Shown: in pieces, positions 16,901-23,409 of the stretch
Layout of the letters: every line of letters begins with the position of its first letter
Numbering within the stretch: position 1 is the first letter of the stretch
DNA from: a virus
Length of the DNA stretch: 28,794 nt
IMG/VR virus record: IMGVR_UViG_3300006802_009416
Location: 1-28,794 of that record
Strand: one strand, 5' to 3'
Program-made: the position numbers and the translations under genes
Notes under the pieces: model-generated
Seen by the model: the letters and a program-made list of their open reading frames with translations, nothing else
Database searches by the model: none
Told to the model about the DNA's origin: nothing

Positions 16901-18069
16901 ATGTGCAGGTCGATTCTTTCATCGTCTATTGGGAACCGCTGACAATTATTCAAAACTCTGGCGCTCCGACGCTGCTCAACGCCTCAATGAAAGGTTTGCA
17001 ATATAGTGACATTTCAACAGACGATTTGTATGTTTGCGATGGTACTGCGTGGAACAAAATTAATACTGCGCATCCAAGCGGCACTGACATTTCTTTCGTT
17101 GGCAATCAGGCGATTGTTGACACTGTAAATGCATTCGATATTTTTGCTCTTGACGGGTCATATAATGTCAAAGTTGATTCTTCTGCCAACACCACGATTG
17201 ATGCGACAAATTTCTTGGGTTTGACCGCAGGCATTTTGATCGAAGTTACGCAAAACCTCGACATGAACAGCAATAACATTGTCGGCGGCGGGACTATCAC
17301 GGCGACAACTTTCAGCGGTTCGCTGTCAGGTAACGCCACAACCGCAACGACTGCTGGCACAGTGACAACCGCAGCGCAACCAGCGATCACCAGCGTCGGG
17401 ACGCTAACCAGCCTAACTACCTCTGGCCTTGTTACTGCTCAAACCAGCGGCGCATCAGGCGGCGCACTTGTTGCCAGCAATACGAACGGCTCTTTTTCTG
17501 GTCTGCTCAATCAAGTAAAGGCGACTCGCGCAGCGTCGAGCGCATATCAGCTTTTACGTTGCGATGCGTCTGGCGGTGCTGATGCGAAGTTTAGGGTAAA
17601 AGGTGATGGTAATGTTACTTGCGATGGCAGCTTTACAGGTGGCGGCGCTGACTTTGCTGAATTCATGGAATGGGCTGATGGCAACCCAACAGGCGAGGAT
17701 CGCGCCGGGATGGTGGTGCAGATTGCCGAGGGTTCCGGCGGCATGATCGAAGTGTGCACTGACCCCGCGAAAGCCATTGGAGTCATATCAGTCAACCCAA
17801 CAGCAACAGGCGGCAGTGATTGGGCAGGCTGGCAGGGCAAATATGCTACTGATGCTTTCGGTCGCAGACTGGTCGATGAGAATGGCGACAACTATTATGC
17901 CGATGACTATGATCCTGATCGCGAACACAAATCTCGTGAAGATCGACCCGAGTGGGATAAGGTTGGATTGGTGGGAATTGTTCCTATTCTTGACAACCAG
18001 CAAACCGCGCCAAGCTGGATAAAGCTCAACAATATTGGCAACGGGATCAGCAGGTGGTTGATCAAATGA
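13915..18069 (+). CDS. gpJ-like tail tip/host-specificity protein with inserted carbohydrate-binding-like domain
   Basis: 1384 aa from TTG 13915 with a GGGGGTGG Shine-Dalgarno; overlaps the previous gene by eight bases. Order: hydrophobic helical start (1-50); hub region with ILYGETQVGGVVVYTNVGG and AYKCLIQGKLLYDP (to ~355); an inserted CBM_4_9-like beta sandwich (about 356-493: NLVSNGDFSGGLTGW ... SGFFDNVETYL); hub continuation (495-660, TKAERYNGARAFYF); a fibronectin III-like domain (about 665-757, TTYYYWVRSRKW); further beta regions; a threonine/serine/glycine-rich fibre part (about 1105-1190, GNATTATTAGTVTT); and a C-terminal domain from about 1242 with GADFAEFMEWADGNPTGEDR, like Peptidase_G2 self-cleaving chaperone domains. 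It should sit at the tail tip, recognise the host and carry the fibre. Domain calls are from motifs only. Confidence 0.88.
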   Translation: MANAVINWVVNTLVTIGVSAETAVAVGNVLTTIAASKTFATIATLAVSSAVMKSRMPDLSDNADLKRDINIRSAIEGRKILYGETQVGGVVVYTNVGGTDNSTLTVVIAHAGHQVNDMTDFYLDGTLIADADIGSGAGADSGLQQVSGGAYYSATSGQGYVSIDRRTGSPTQATNSLLNSQFPSDFDTADRGREIAYSLVQLRLEEISEKMFESGAPSAYKCLIQGKLLYDPAADAGVAGADMIANGFSSGTYKSYSTNPVLAAIDYMMDDRLGMAIDPSKIDWDEVVDEAAYCDQPVVNSTTGQRETRFTCNGVLSTYDTHKTNLQRLLSSCNGSIAYKNGKWFVKVGRYGQGANLVSNGDFSGGLTGWTTFGTATTNTVTSERLELVVAAGNKAGRYQTLSGLTVGNLYTVSVLFENMSIGASSTAECTVSTGTADSGTNLGGANIGVGGQDGNYEFDFIATGTTAYLNLFINAANNSSGFFDNVETYLVAEKTVTADWLRDTVGIQTGLTKAERYNGARAFYFSKDETYKQVQTLEVTSTVNLSRDNQEVLFREINLPCTDTEDESQRILYKLLKMNEQNVRLTVPCNYLALDVAVHDRVMVTIDELSYSNKPFLVEGWQLVDNQGGVDLILIEDDNDYWRDPDQNDYATRTATGALVPATPEVPPPTNVTLTAKTDLPSFLITWDDPEPSSMFDFAQVYRSTTNSFGSATVLVDTRANAFVDTTVTAGTTYYYWVRSRKWNEFSTEVATTPTNSAAATISATSIEWAAVLDGAGTRPDDNATVGGQLGTNILDEGGATLSDIDAVNDYAQSGGFVAANPNAYMDIVKSDGTPQGYWIGDQSGSAARTDLLGYTDANRDVMEVTNSGGSIPVICTTAIRADYFNRLKVWARMKCDSSTSVYIRMRQFDTSDLGADKLAVGTASPTNADSEVVTADRSYGNVTPSETAYSLTSGYSEITVDFGSVYKDDDDLNTGAVDEPRWISVSFEATSAVDVQVDSFIVYWEPLTIIQNSGAPTLLNASMKGLQYSDISTDDLYVCDGTAWNKINTAHPSGTDISFVGNQAIVDTVNAFDIFALDGSYNVKVDSSANTTIDATNFLGLTAGILIEVTQNLDMNSNNIVGGGTITATTFSGSLSGNATTATTAGTVTTAAQPAITSVGTLTSLTTSGLVTAQTSGASGGALVASNTNGSFSGLLNQVKATRAASSAYQLLRCDASGGADAKFRVKGDGNVTCDGSFTGGGADFAEFMEWADGNPTGEDRAGMVVQIAEGSGGMIEVCTDPAKAIGVISVNPTATGGSDWAGWQGKYATDAFGRRLVDENGDNYYADDYDPDREHKSREDRPEWDKVGLVGIVPILDNQQTAPSWIKLNNIGNGISRWLIK

Positions 18070-18099
18070 GCAATTCAGCTAACTGATTTAGAGGACATA

Positions 18100-19287
18100 A
18101 TGATCCAATCACAATTTAGAGGGGCGGACGTTGATGCTTTCGGTCGCCAAAGAGTTAGTCAGGTTACAAGCCTGCTTGATGTAAAACATCAGAACGACAA
18201 AACTCCTGATGTTGTCGATGAGCAAATTATTGGCAGCAGCACCAGCACACATAGCGCTGCGAATGGCAGTGTAACGATGTCGGTTAATGCTGATGCTGAG
18301 GCAGTAATCAGACAGACGTTTCAACGGGTGCCGTATTTCCCCGGCAAAGGTCAGCAATTCTATTTCACATTCGATAACTTTGTTAACGAAACAAATATTA
18401 TCAAGCGTGTCGGATGCTTTCATTCAAACACAACATCACCATTTGATAGCGACATTGATGGTATTTTTCTGGAATCATCTGGTAGTGATTACACCGTCAA
18501 TGTTTACAAGAACGGCACTGCCACCGCGTCGATTTCCAGAGCTGATTGGGATGATCCGATGGATGGAACAGGTCCATCGTTGCAAACTATCGACTTAAGC
18601 AAAAGTCAAATTTTGACCATCGACTATGAGTATCTTGGTGTTGGCTACGTCCGATTTTCGTTCGTGATTGATGGCGTCATCTATCAGTTCCACCGATACA
18701 ATCATTCTAATGTTGGCAACTCCACTTACATGACTCACAGCAACCAGCCGATCCGTTATGAAATTCGTCAAGCTGGTGCGGGGTCAGGCTCGTTCGAAAT
18801 GATATGTGCAACGGGTGGCAGTGAGGGAAGCATTAACACCCTTGGGGTCGATGGTACGCTTAATATGGGAACGACTCACGTTAACGCAAACGTTGCAGGC
18901 ACAAGCTATGCGCTCATAGGCATTAGGCTGAATGCCTCAAAGCCGAATATCTACGCACACATTACCTCATTTTCAATTTTGTCGACTACCAATGACAATT
19001 ACCTTTGGCGACTTGTAAGAAATCCGACTGTCGCAGGTACGTTCACATATAGTGAGGTGGATGCGATCGAGGGCGCGATAGGCGCTACGGCAAATACTGT
19101 GACAGGTGGAACTGAGCTTCTATCTGGATATGCGGCAGCTCGTACGGTTTTCGAATTGCCCATCGAGGCAGCGTTGCATATCGGCATTGCAATTGACGGA
19201 ACGCCTGATGAAATTGTGCTCTGTGCGACCCCGTTAAGCAATAACTCCGACATTATTGCCAGTATTGATTGGCTTAAGTCACTGTGA
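18100..19287 (+). CDS. Phage structural protein, probable receptor-binding/tail protein
   Basis: 395 aa, AGAGGAC Shine-Dalgarno. The N-terminus carries DAFGRQRVSQVTSLLDVKHQ, then RVPYFPGKGQQFYFTF, KRVGCF, GIFLESSGSDY, ILTIDYEYLGVGYVRFSFVI, TYMTHSNQPIRYEIRQ and MICATGGSEGS. I recognise this sequence order from structural proteins found in many environmental tailed phages, where the DAFGR start and GVGxVR segment recur. The protein is beta-rich without membrane segments. It follows the tip gene and so may be a separate receptor-binding protein or fibre. The function is inferred from position; the exact role is unknown. Stop overlaps the next gene (GTGA). Confidence 0.7.
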   Translation: MIQSQFRGADVDAFGRQRVSQVTSLLDVKHQNDKTPDVVDEQIIGSSTSTHSAANGSVTMSVNADAEAVIRQTFQRVPYFPGKGQQFYFTFDNFVNETNIIKRVGCFHSNTTSPFDSDIDGIFLESSGSDYTVNVYKNGTATASISRADWDDPMDGTGPSLQTIDLSKSQILTIDYEYLGVGYVRFSFVIDGVIYQFHRYNHSNVGNSTYMTHSNQPIRYEIRQAGAGSGSFEMICATGGSEGSINTLGVDGTLNMGTTHVNANVAGTSYALIGIRLNASKPNIYAHITSFSILSTTNDNYLWRLVRNPTVAGTFTYSEVDAIEGAIGATANTVTGGTELLSGYAAARTVFELPIEAALHIGIAIDGTPDEIVLCATPLSNNSDIIASIDWLKSL

Positions 19288-19640
19288 TCAAGCACCGCAT
19301 CATGGTGTATCAAACCGCTGATTTGTGTCTTGGCTTCAAGGGGCGATCATGCAGCTTTGAGCATCGACCTTTGCCGGACAGGACACCAGAAGCGCAGGCA
19401 GCGTATCAGCGCCTCAGAAACGACCTGCTGGCGAATGGGATGAAGCACCCGCTAATAACCTACTGCGGTCACATTCTGATTGGAATGCGGCGCTTTGAAA
19501 TCCTCAAAGATCGACAGGACGAATTCAAATGCGTCGAAGTGCTTGAAGATGTGAGGTTTTGGGAGCGTGACGATATCAAGCGGCTGCAAGCATTCAAGCG
19601 TGAACTGTACGGGGACTCGATTGATGCCTTCGAAGGTTGA
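19284..19640 (+). CDS. ParB-like (N-terminal domain) small protein, copy 1
   Basis: 118 aa from GTG 19284, which overlaps the previous stop; ATG 19302 is an alternative. The segment HPLITYCGHILIGMRRFEIL (about residues 55-74) is like the ParB N-terminal nucleotide-binding/nuclease core (G-x-x-R-R-F/W). The rest is short, ending in an arginine/lysine-rich helix. The next gene is a related protein (same CGYKGRELHF-like start against CLGFKGRSCSF, plus GHVLIGQRRFEIM). Phage ParB-like proteins include nucleases and CTPase-like switches, but this one is too short to tell. No partner ParA is seen. Confidence 0.65.
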   Translation: MIKHRIMVYQTADLCLGFKGRSCSFEHRPLPDRTPEAQAAYQRLRNDLLANGMKHPLITYCGHILIGMRRFEILKDRQDEFKCVEVLEDVRFWERDDIKRLQAFKRELYGDSIDAFEG

Positions 19641-20007
19641 ATTTAAAGAATGCAAACAGCCTGTCAGTGCGCTTGTGTGCGGCTACAAGGGGCGCGAGCT
19701 TCACTTTAAGCACAAGCATTACTCAGAGCGCAGCGACGCGCAGAGAGCTATGTACGACCGCCTGAGAGCGCATCTGGCTGAAAACGGCATGTTTAATCCC
19801 ATCGTGACGCATAAAGGTCACGTTCTGATCGGTCAGCGGCGCTTTGAAATCATGCGCGAATGGGTGACGGAAATAGACTGCCTCGAAATCATCACCGATA
19901 TTTATGATTGGCCGATTGCTCGGGTAACTGAGATCACGAACGCAGTGAAACGCTATTACTGGAAGCGAGAGCAAGAGCGATGCGTAAGCATTCCCAAAAA
20001 TCTGTAG
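19624..20007 (+). CDS. ParB-like small protein, copy 2
   Basis: 127 aa from ATG 19624, chosen because the resemblance to copy 1 begins soon after (VCGYKGRELHFKHKHY) and because the earlier frame start at 19567 lies well inside copy 1. It contains NPIVTHKGHVLIGQRRFEIM, the ParB-like core, with GQRRF in place of copy 1's GMRRF, then LEIITDIYDW and a basic C-terminus (AVKRYYWKREQERC). The two genes overlap by 17 bases. It ends 28 bases inside the downstream lipoprotein gene. The pair looks like a tandem duplication that has diverged strongly. Confidence 0.66.
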   Translation: MPSKVEFKECKQPVSALVCGYKGRELHFKHKHYSERSDAQRAMYDRLRAHLAENGMFNPIVTHKGHVLIGQRRFEIMREWVTEIDCLEIITDIYDWPIARVTEITNAVKRYYWKREQERCVSIPKNL

Positions 20008-20168
20008 CCACAACTTTTTTTGTGGTGCTCACAACTTTTTTTGTGGTCAGCTGCGCCAGCCAGCCGAGCGTCGATAACCCGCCCACTGATTTCGAGCGTG
20101 GCGAGGAAACAATGGAGCCGTGGGGCTGTTTAGAGTCAAAGGTATTTGGGAGGGAGGTAGATTGTTAA
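19980..20168 (+). CDS. Small lipoprotein with duplicated signal segment (possible Rz1-like)
   Basis: 62 aa. A basic start (MRKHSQK) leads to a hydrophobic stretch TTFFVVLTTFFVVSC with lipobox-type VVSC; cysteine 25 would be the lipidated residue. The mature part is only ~38 residues, with proline-containing SQPSVDNPPTDF. A short proline-containing lipoprotein near a peptidase and lipase is compatible with an outer-membrane spanin (Rz1-like), but there is no embedding Rz gene around it. The hydrophobic part is encoded by a tandem in-frame 21-base repeat. Start ATG is inside the preceding gene; the end overlaps the HNH start. Confidence 0.6.
   Translation: MRKHSQKSVATTFFVVLTTFFVVSCASQPSVDNPPTDFERGEETMEPWGCLESKVFGREVDC
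20010..20047 (+). repeat. In-frame tandem 17-bp direct repeat in the lipoprotein signal
   Basis: ACAACTTTTTTTGTGGT occurs at 20010-20026 and exactly again at 20031-20047, a period of 21 bases (seven codons), coding TTFFVVL then TTFFVVS. Each copy is also a small inverted repeat (CCACAA/TTGTGG around T's for the first), so both hairpin formation and slippage are possible. Confidence 0.9.
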
Positions 20169-20608
20169 AGCGCATCGCGGAAAAAATCGAAATGATCCCG
20201 TTTACAACTTGCTGGATTTGGAATGCGTCAATAACGAAAACTGGTTATCCGCAGGTTTACTATCAGGGGCAAATGCGTAAAGCGCATCGAGTTATTTCGC
20301 ATATAGAAAATGGAACCCCATTAGTTGGATCGAAAAACAGCTTTATCAATCATAAATGCAACAATCCTTTTTGTGTTAACCCTGCTCATCTTTACGAAGG
20401 AACGCGGTCCGAAAACGAGATAGACAAAGCAATAGCAGGCAATGTTTGCAACCCGTTTGGTCGCCAGCGGTTGAGCGTTGCAGACGTCAAGCAAATTAAA
20501 AAGTTATTGGCTCAAGGCGAAAAGCAGATTGTGATTGCGAAGCGGTATGGCGTGAGCCGAACCACAATAGGGAAAATAAAATCTGGTGACAATTGGTCAT
20601 GGCTTTAA
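20162..20608 (+). CDS. HNH endonuclease with C-terminal HTH
   Basis: 148 aa from TTG 20162, chosen because GGGAGGGAGG at 20148-20157 is a strong Shine-Dalgarno and the start overlaps the lipoprotein stop; a GTG at 20120 in the same frame has no such site. The N-terminal part shows CWIWNASITKTGYP, then FINHKCNNPFCVNPAHLYEG with H64, C66, C71, N73 and H76, a typical HNH_3-type core. Residues about 100-148 form a helix-turn-helix (VIAKRYGVSRTTIGKIKSGD). Such free-standing genes are selfish homing endonucleases in phages, usually not needed for growth. It lies between two host-exit-type genes, so it probably inserted there. Confidence 0.85.
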   Translation: MLKRIAEKIEMIPFTTCWIWNASITKTGYPQVYYQGQMRKAHRVISHIENGTPLVGSKNSFINHKCNNPFCVNPAHLYEGTRSENEIDKAIAGNVCNPFGRQRLSVADVKQIKKLLAQGEKQIVIAKRYGVSRTTIGKIKSGDNWSWL

Positions 20609-21009
20609 CGCAGGCAGACATAGATATTTTTTCTTACCTTCATCAGTGGGTAATTAAGCGGTTTGATTATGTGTCTGACCAGTTTCAATTTGGGAAGGTT
20701 GAGCACTTTGTCGATAAAGATACCTGCGCCGCCTTTGTGGCGTTTGAGTCGATATTCGGCTGGCGATTTAAAGGTGATTGTGATGACGCAGCGCTCCTTT
20801 GGCGAATGATGCTCAGAGCTTATGGGTTCAAACCGATGCTGGTCGTTTGCGAGACTGAGGCAGGCGAACTGCACATGGTTTGCTCAGTGAACGGGTGGAT
20901 TTTTGATAATCGCTACCGAGCGTTGAAGCGTCGCGACGATCTGCCTTACAAGTGGCTTAAAATAAGCTCCGCAGAAGCGGGAGGAAAATGGCATGAAATA
21001 CATCATTAG
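20599..21009 (+). CDS. Transglutaminase-like cysteine peptidase (BTLCP-like)
   Basis: 136 aa from ATG 20599 (the TTG at 20593 is an alternative). The catalytic pattern of the bacterial transglutaminase-like cysteine protease family is visible: C61 in KGDCDDAALLWRMML, H92 in GELHMV and D103 in WIFDN. There is no signal peptide or membrane segment. Related proteins appear in phages near host-lysis genes; here it precedes a lipoprotein and a lipase. It may cut peptide crosslinks in the cell wall or modify a protein, but the substrate is not shown by sequence. It overlaps the HNH stop by 10 bases and the next gene by 17 bases. Confidence 0.75.
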   Translation: MALTQADIDIFSYLHQWVIKRFDYVSDQFQFGKVEHFVDKDTCAAFVAFESIFGWRFKGDCDDAALLWRMMLRAYGFKPMLVVCETEAGELHMVCSVNGWIFDNRYRALKRRDDLPYKWLKISSAEAGGKWHEIHH

Positions 21010-21319
21010 TTTGATCGCTCTTTGTTTAGTTTCCGGCTGTGCTGGAATGAAACCTGTCAGTGCTCACGTTGACCTTGGAATGCTCGGCGGCATTGTCAAC
21101 GTGGGCATTGGCGGGTCTATCGGTGACGGCAAATTTGATCCCGTCATCGAAGTCAACGGCGACCAGAAAAGACCACTGCGACAGCGCAGTTATCTTGATG
21201 AACTGATGGCGAAAGGTGAACCTATAGAAACCCACGGCGCGTTTACATTTAAAGAGTCAAGGAAGCTGACCGATGCGGGATGGATTGAGCGCGACGGTTG
21301 GTGGTTCCCTCCCGAATGA
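20993..21319 (+). CDS. Predicted phage lipoprotein
   Basis: 108 aa. A signal peptide MKYIISLIALCLVSGC ends with a lipobox VSGC; cysteine 16 is the predicted lipidated residue. The mature part has glycine-rich, low-charge sequence (GMLGGIVNVGIGGSIGDGK) then a charged C-terminus ending in GWWFPPE. No known domain recognised. It could anchor at the outer or inner membrane facing the periplasm. It starts inside the peptidase gene and ends overlapping the lipase frame, so the three may be expressed together. A spanin, superinfection-exclusion or envelope-modifying role would all be possible; none is proven. Confidence 0.7.
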   Translation: MKYIISLIALCLVSGCAGMKPVSAHVDLGMLGGIVNVGIGGSIGDGKFDPVIEVNGDQKRPLRQRSYLDELMAKGEPIETHGAFTFKESRKLTDAGWIERDGWWFPPE

Positions 21320-21866
21320 CATGGCCCGTTACTCGCATCTAACGCTTTCACAGTATTGCGTTGAGAGTTATCAGCGCTCAGATCATTCTGATGGAAACTT
21401 TCAGTACATCAACCCTAAACCTGATCTTCTGGTTTTCAGGGGAACGGACGAAATTCGTGACGTGCTTTCTGACGTTCAATTGATCCTGATGACACGGTTC
21501 GACTCTCACGTTGTTGACCTGATTGGTGAACTGGTAGAATCGGGCAGATTGCAGTTTCCAATCACGTTGGCGGGTCACTCGATGGGTGCCGCCATTGCAC
21601 AACGCGCCGGGATACTTTTCAGAAAGTTCGGATATCAGGTCGATCAGATCGTGTGCTTTGCCCCACCGCGCATCGGAAAGAACAAGCACATTAAAAGAAT
21701 TACGACTTGCTATCGGAACGGCAACGACTTGGTGACTTACGTGCCGTGGTTTAGGCACCAGTCCAAGCCGATCCAGTTGGCTCACTTCAGCTTTCGCGTT
21801 GTATCCCGACACCGAATGTCGGAATACAATCATCTGATGCGGAAAAAGTACGGGCTTGAATCTTAA
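21273..21866 (+). CDS. Class 3 lipase-like (alpha/beta hydrolase)
   Basis: 197 aa from ATG 21273, which has an AAGGAAG Shine-Dalgarno; ATG 21321 (181 aa) begins where the family core starts and is a real alternative. Typical class 3 lipase segments are LLVFRGTDE, the nucleophile elbow LAGHSMGAAIA (serine about 103), ICFAPPRIG-like CFAPPRIGKN, YRNGNDLVTYVPW (aspartate about 152) and a C-terminal EYNHL histidine (about 187), so a Ser-Asp-His triad is plausible. Such enzymes cut ester bonds in lipids. It has no signal peptide. In a phage it may attack the host membrane at exit, or be a structural enzyme. It ends just before a palindrome-rich gap. Confidence 0.8.
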   Translation: MRDGLSATVGGSLPNDMARYSHLTLSQYCVESYQRSDHSDGNFQYINPKPDLLVFRGTDEIRDVLSDVQLILMTRFDSHVVDLIGELVESGRLQFPITLAGHSMGAAIAQRAGILFRKFGYQVDQIVCFAPPRIGKNKHIKRITTCYRNGNDLVTYVPWFRHQSKPIQLAHFSFRVVSRHRMSEYNHLMRKKYGLES

Positions 21867-21868
21867 AT

Positions 21869-21904
21869 TTGGTATCACTCTGATATCAAAAATGATCTCA
21901 TTTT
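21869..21904. promoter_or_regulatory. Two adjacent palindromes after the lipase gene
   Basis: TTGGTATCA (21869-21877) and TGATATCAA (21881-21889) form 9-base arms with one mismatch around a 3-base spacer. Directly after comes AAAATGA (21889-21895) TC TCATTTT (21898-21904), perfect 7-base arms. These could be operators for a dimeric regulator, or a weak AT-rich terminator for the lipase block. Function is inferred. Confidence 0.5.
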
Positions 21905-21960
21905 AGCACCAAATCGACTCGATGCGCTGAAAGCCGCGTGGTTACTGCGTTTCACGATGC

Positions 21961-21989
21961 TTTACATTAAGCATAAAAAGTCGTTTAAT
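21961..21989 (+). promoter_or_regulatory. Sigma70-type promoter for the DUF932 operon
   Basis: TTTACA at 21961-21966 (5 of 6 bases of the -35 consensus) and TTTAAT at 21984-21989 (5 of 6 of the -10 consensus) are spaced by 17 bases. Transcription would begin near 21996 and give an ~86-base leader. The -35 lies inside an ATGCTT..AAGCAT inverted repeat (21957-21974). Confidence 0.7.
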
Positions 21990-22002
21990 TCGTTTTGAAG
22001 GG

Positions 22003-22060
22003 GCGCAATAGCGCAGGTGCTTCAAACTGAATTCCTACCTATTTCGCACCTTCTTTTTTT
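22003..22060 (+). terminator. Structured leader with terminator-like hairpin before DUF932
   Basis: After the promoter, GCGC (22003-22006) AATA GCGC (22011-22014) makes a small tight hairpin, then AGGTGC (22015-22020) can pair with GCACCT (22046-22051), followed by TTCTTTTTTTTC. A long-loop stem followed by a T-run looks like an attenuator upstream of the gene start at 22082. The loop is long (25 bases), so strength is uncertain. Confidence 0.5.
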
Positions 22061-22081
22061 TCAATAACAAAGGAATGCGAA

Positions 22082-23314
22082 ATGACTTATATAATCGAAA
22101 ACGAAAACCGATCACTGACTCAACTGCTTGAGCAAATCAAAGATCAAGCAGCGAGGACAGCTGATTACCTTTCGCCGACTACTGACCTACAGTTTGAAAC
22201 TGTGAAGTCAGATGACGCACCGAATCGCAGCAGGATCGTGATCGAAGCGCGACAAGGTATGCCGACAACTTGTTTGCAAGTGAATGACGTTGCATTCGAC
22301 CAGATTGCACAACGCGCTGACTTGCCAGCAAAAACGGCTCGCCGCTTGCGTGACGATTATCCTGATGTGCTTGATCACGCGATCAGACGCATTTGGGATC
22401 AAGAGCCTGAAATGCGAATGGTTCGCGCTTTTATGAATCACGGCAACTATACCAGTGTCGAAACTGGCACTGCTCGCGCATTTGTCTCTGATCGTTTCAA
22501 GACGTTCGACAACGTGCATCTCCTTGAAGCTGCTTTGCCGCAGTTGATGGAGTCAGACGCGCAATGGAAAATCGTCAACGGAACGGTGACTGATAAGCGA
22601 ATGTATTTGCAACTCAAGTCAGAAGTGATCACGGCAGACGCAGCAGCGCGAGCCGCTAACCCTTCGCAGAATGTACACATCATGCGACCGACTGAGTACA
22701 CGCGAGATTTTGGAAACGGAGTCAATCGCACAGTTGGTGACGCAATGGCTTTGGGCATTCGCATTAGCAACAGCGAAGTTGGTCACGGCTCGATCAGCAT
22801 CAACCAGCTTGTTTGGACGCTGGCTTGCTTGAACGGTATGCAAACAGAAAATCTTTTCCGCAAGGCGCATCTTGGAGCGAAGGCGCAGGATCAAGAGTTT
22901 GCATCACTGCTCAAGCAAGACACAATCGACGCAAGCAACCGCGCTTTGAGTTTGCAGATGCGTGACATTGTTGAAGGCTTCGCATCACGCGATTCATTCG
23001 AGCAAGTCATCGACAAGATGCGTAACGCTCACGAAAACGTGGTTGAGGCGACTCCGCAAGATGCAGTCGAAAAACTCGGCACAGTTCTCAAGCTGACAAA
23101 AAGCGAAACGAGTTCAGTGCTTGATGGTTTGCTCGACACACTCCAGCAATCTGGTTACACCGGAAAGCCTGTTTCTCAAGCAACGATGGTCAACGCAGTG
23201 ACAGCAGTTCAACATAAAGTTGACGCTGACAATGTTGGCGACTGGCAGCGACTTGGCGCGAAAGTGCTGAACATGCCGCAGCGTGAATGGGAATATGTAG
23301 CGAGGGCAGCATGA
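22082..23314 (+). CDS. DUF932-domain phage/plasmid protein
   Basis: 410 aa with AAAGGA Shine-Dalgarno about seven bases upstream. The conserved DUF932 pattern includes VRAFMNHGNYTSVETGTARAF in part, RAFVSDRFKTFDN, then LQLKSEVI, an acidic-poor middle and ISNSEVGHGSISINQLVWTL. This family is common in phages and plasmids, is soluble and has no settled biochemical role. The C-terminal 130 residues are helical (ENVVEATPQDAVEKL, VSQATMVNAVTAVQ). It is the first gene of the early-type region, directly after a good promoter, so it is probably transcribed early and abundantly. Coupled to a tiny gene at its stop (ATGA). Confidence 0.85.
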   Translation: MTYIIENENRSLTQLLEQIKDQAARTADYLSPTTDLQFETVKSDDAPNRSRIVIEARQGMPTTCLQVNDVAFDQIAQRADLPAKTARRLRDDYPDVLDHAIRRIWDQEPEMRMVRAFMNHGNYTSVETGTARAFVSDRFKTFDNVHLLEAALPQLMESDAQWKIVNGTVTDKRMYLQLKSEVITADAAARAANPSQNVHIMRPTEYTRDFGNGVNRTVGDAMALGIRISNSEVGHGSISINQLVWTLACLNGMQTENLFRKAHLGAKAQDQEFASLLKQDTIDASNRALSLQMRDIVEGFASRDSFEQVIDKMRNAHENVVEATPQDAVEKLGTVLKLTKSETSSVLDGLLDTLQQSGYTGKPVSQATMVNAVTAVQHKVDADNVGDWQRLGAKVLNMPQREWEYVARAA

Positions 23315-23409
23315 TCGTTTATCGTTATCAGGGAGTCGTATATCAAAGCCGTGATCAGTTGATCGCGGCGATATGCGAAAAACTCAAAGCAGAAGGGAAA
23401 ATGAAATGA
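23311..23409 (+). CDS. 32-aa small protein, unknown function
   Basis: ATG 23311 overlaps the DUF932 stop (ATGA), giving MIVYRYQGVVYQSRDQLIAA and a lysine-rich end, terminating TGA 23407-23409. The next gene starts within that stop. Such chained starts and stops argue for a translated gene in spite of its size. The MIVYxYxGxxYxSxxxL pattern recalls small DUF-type phage proteins that follow early genes. No function can be given. Confidence 0.6.
   Translation: MIVYRYQGVVYQSRDQLIAAICEKLKAEGKMK

Noticed and set aside
21378-21878. 166-aa open frame on the - strand across the lipase gene
   Set aside because: The + strand frame has a full lipase motif set, so the antisense frame is a shadow.
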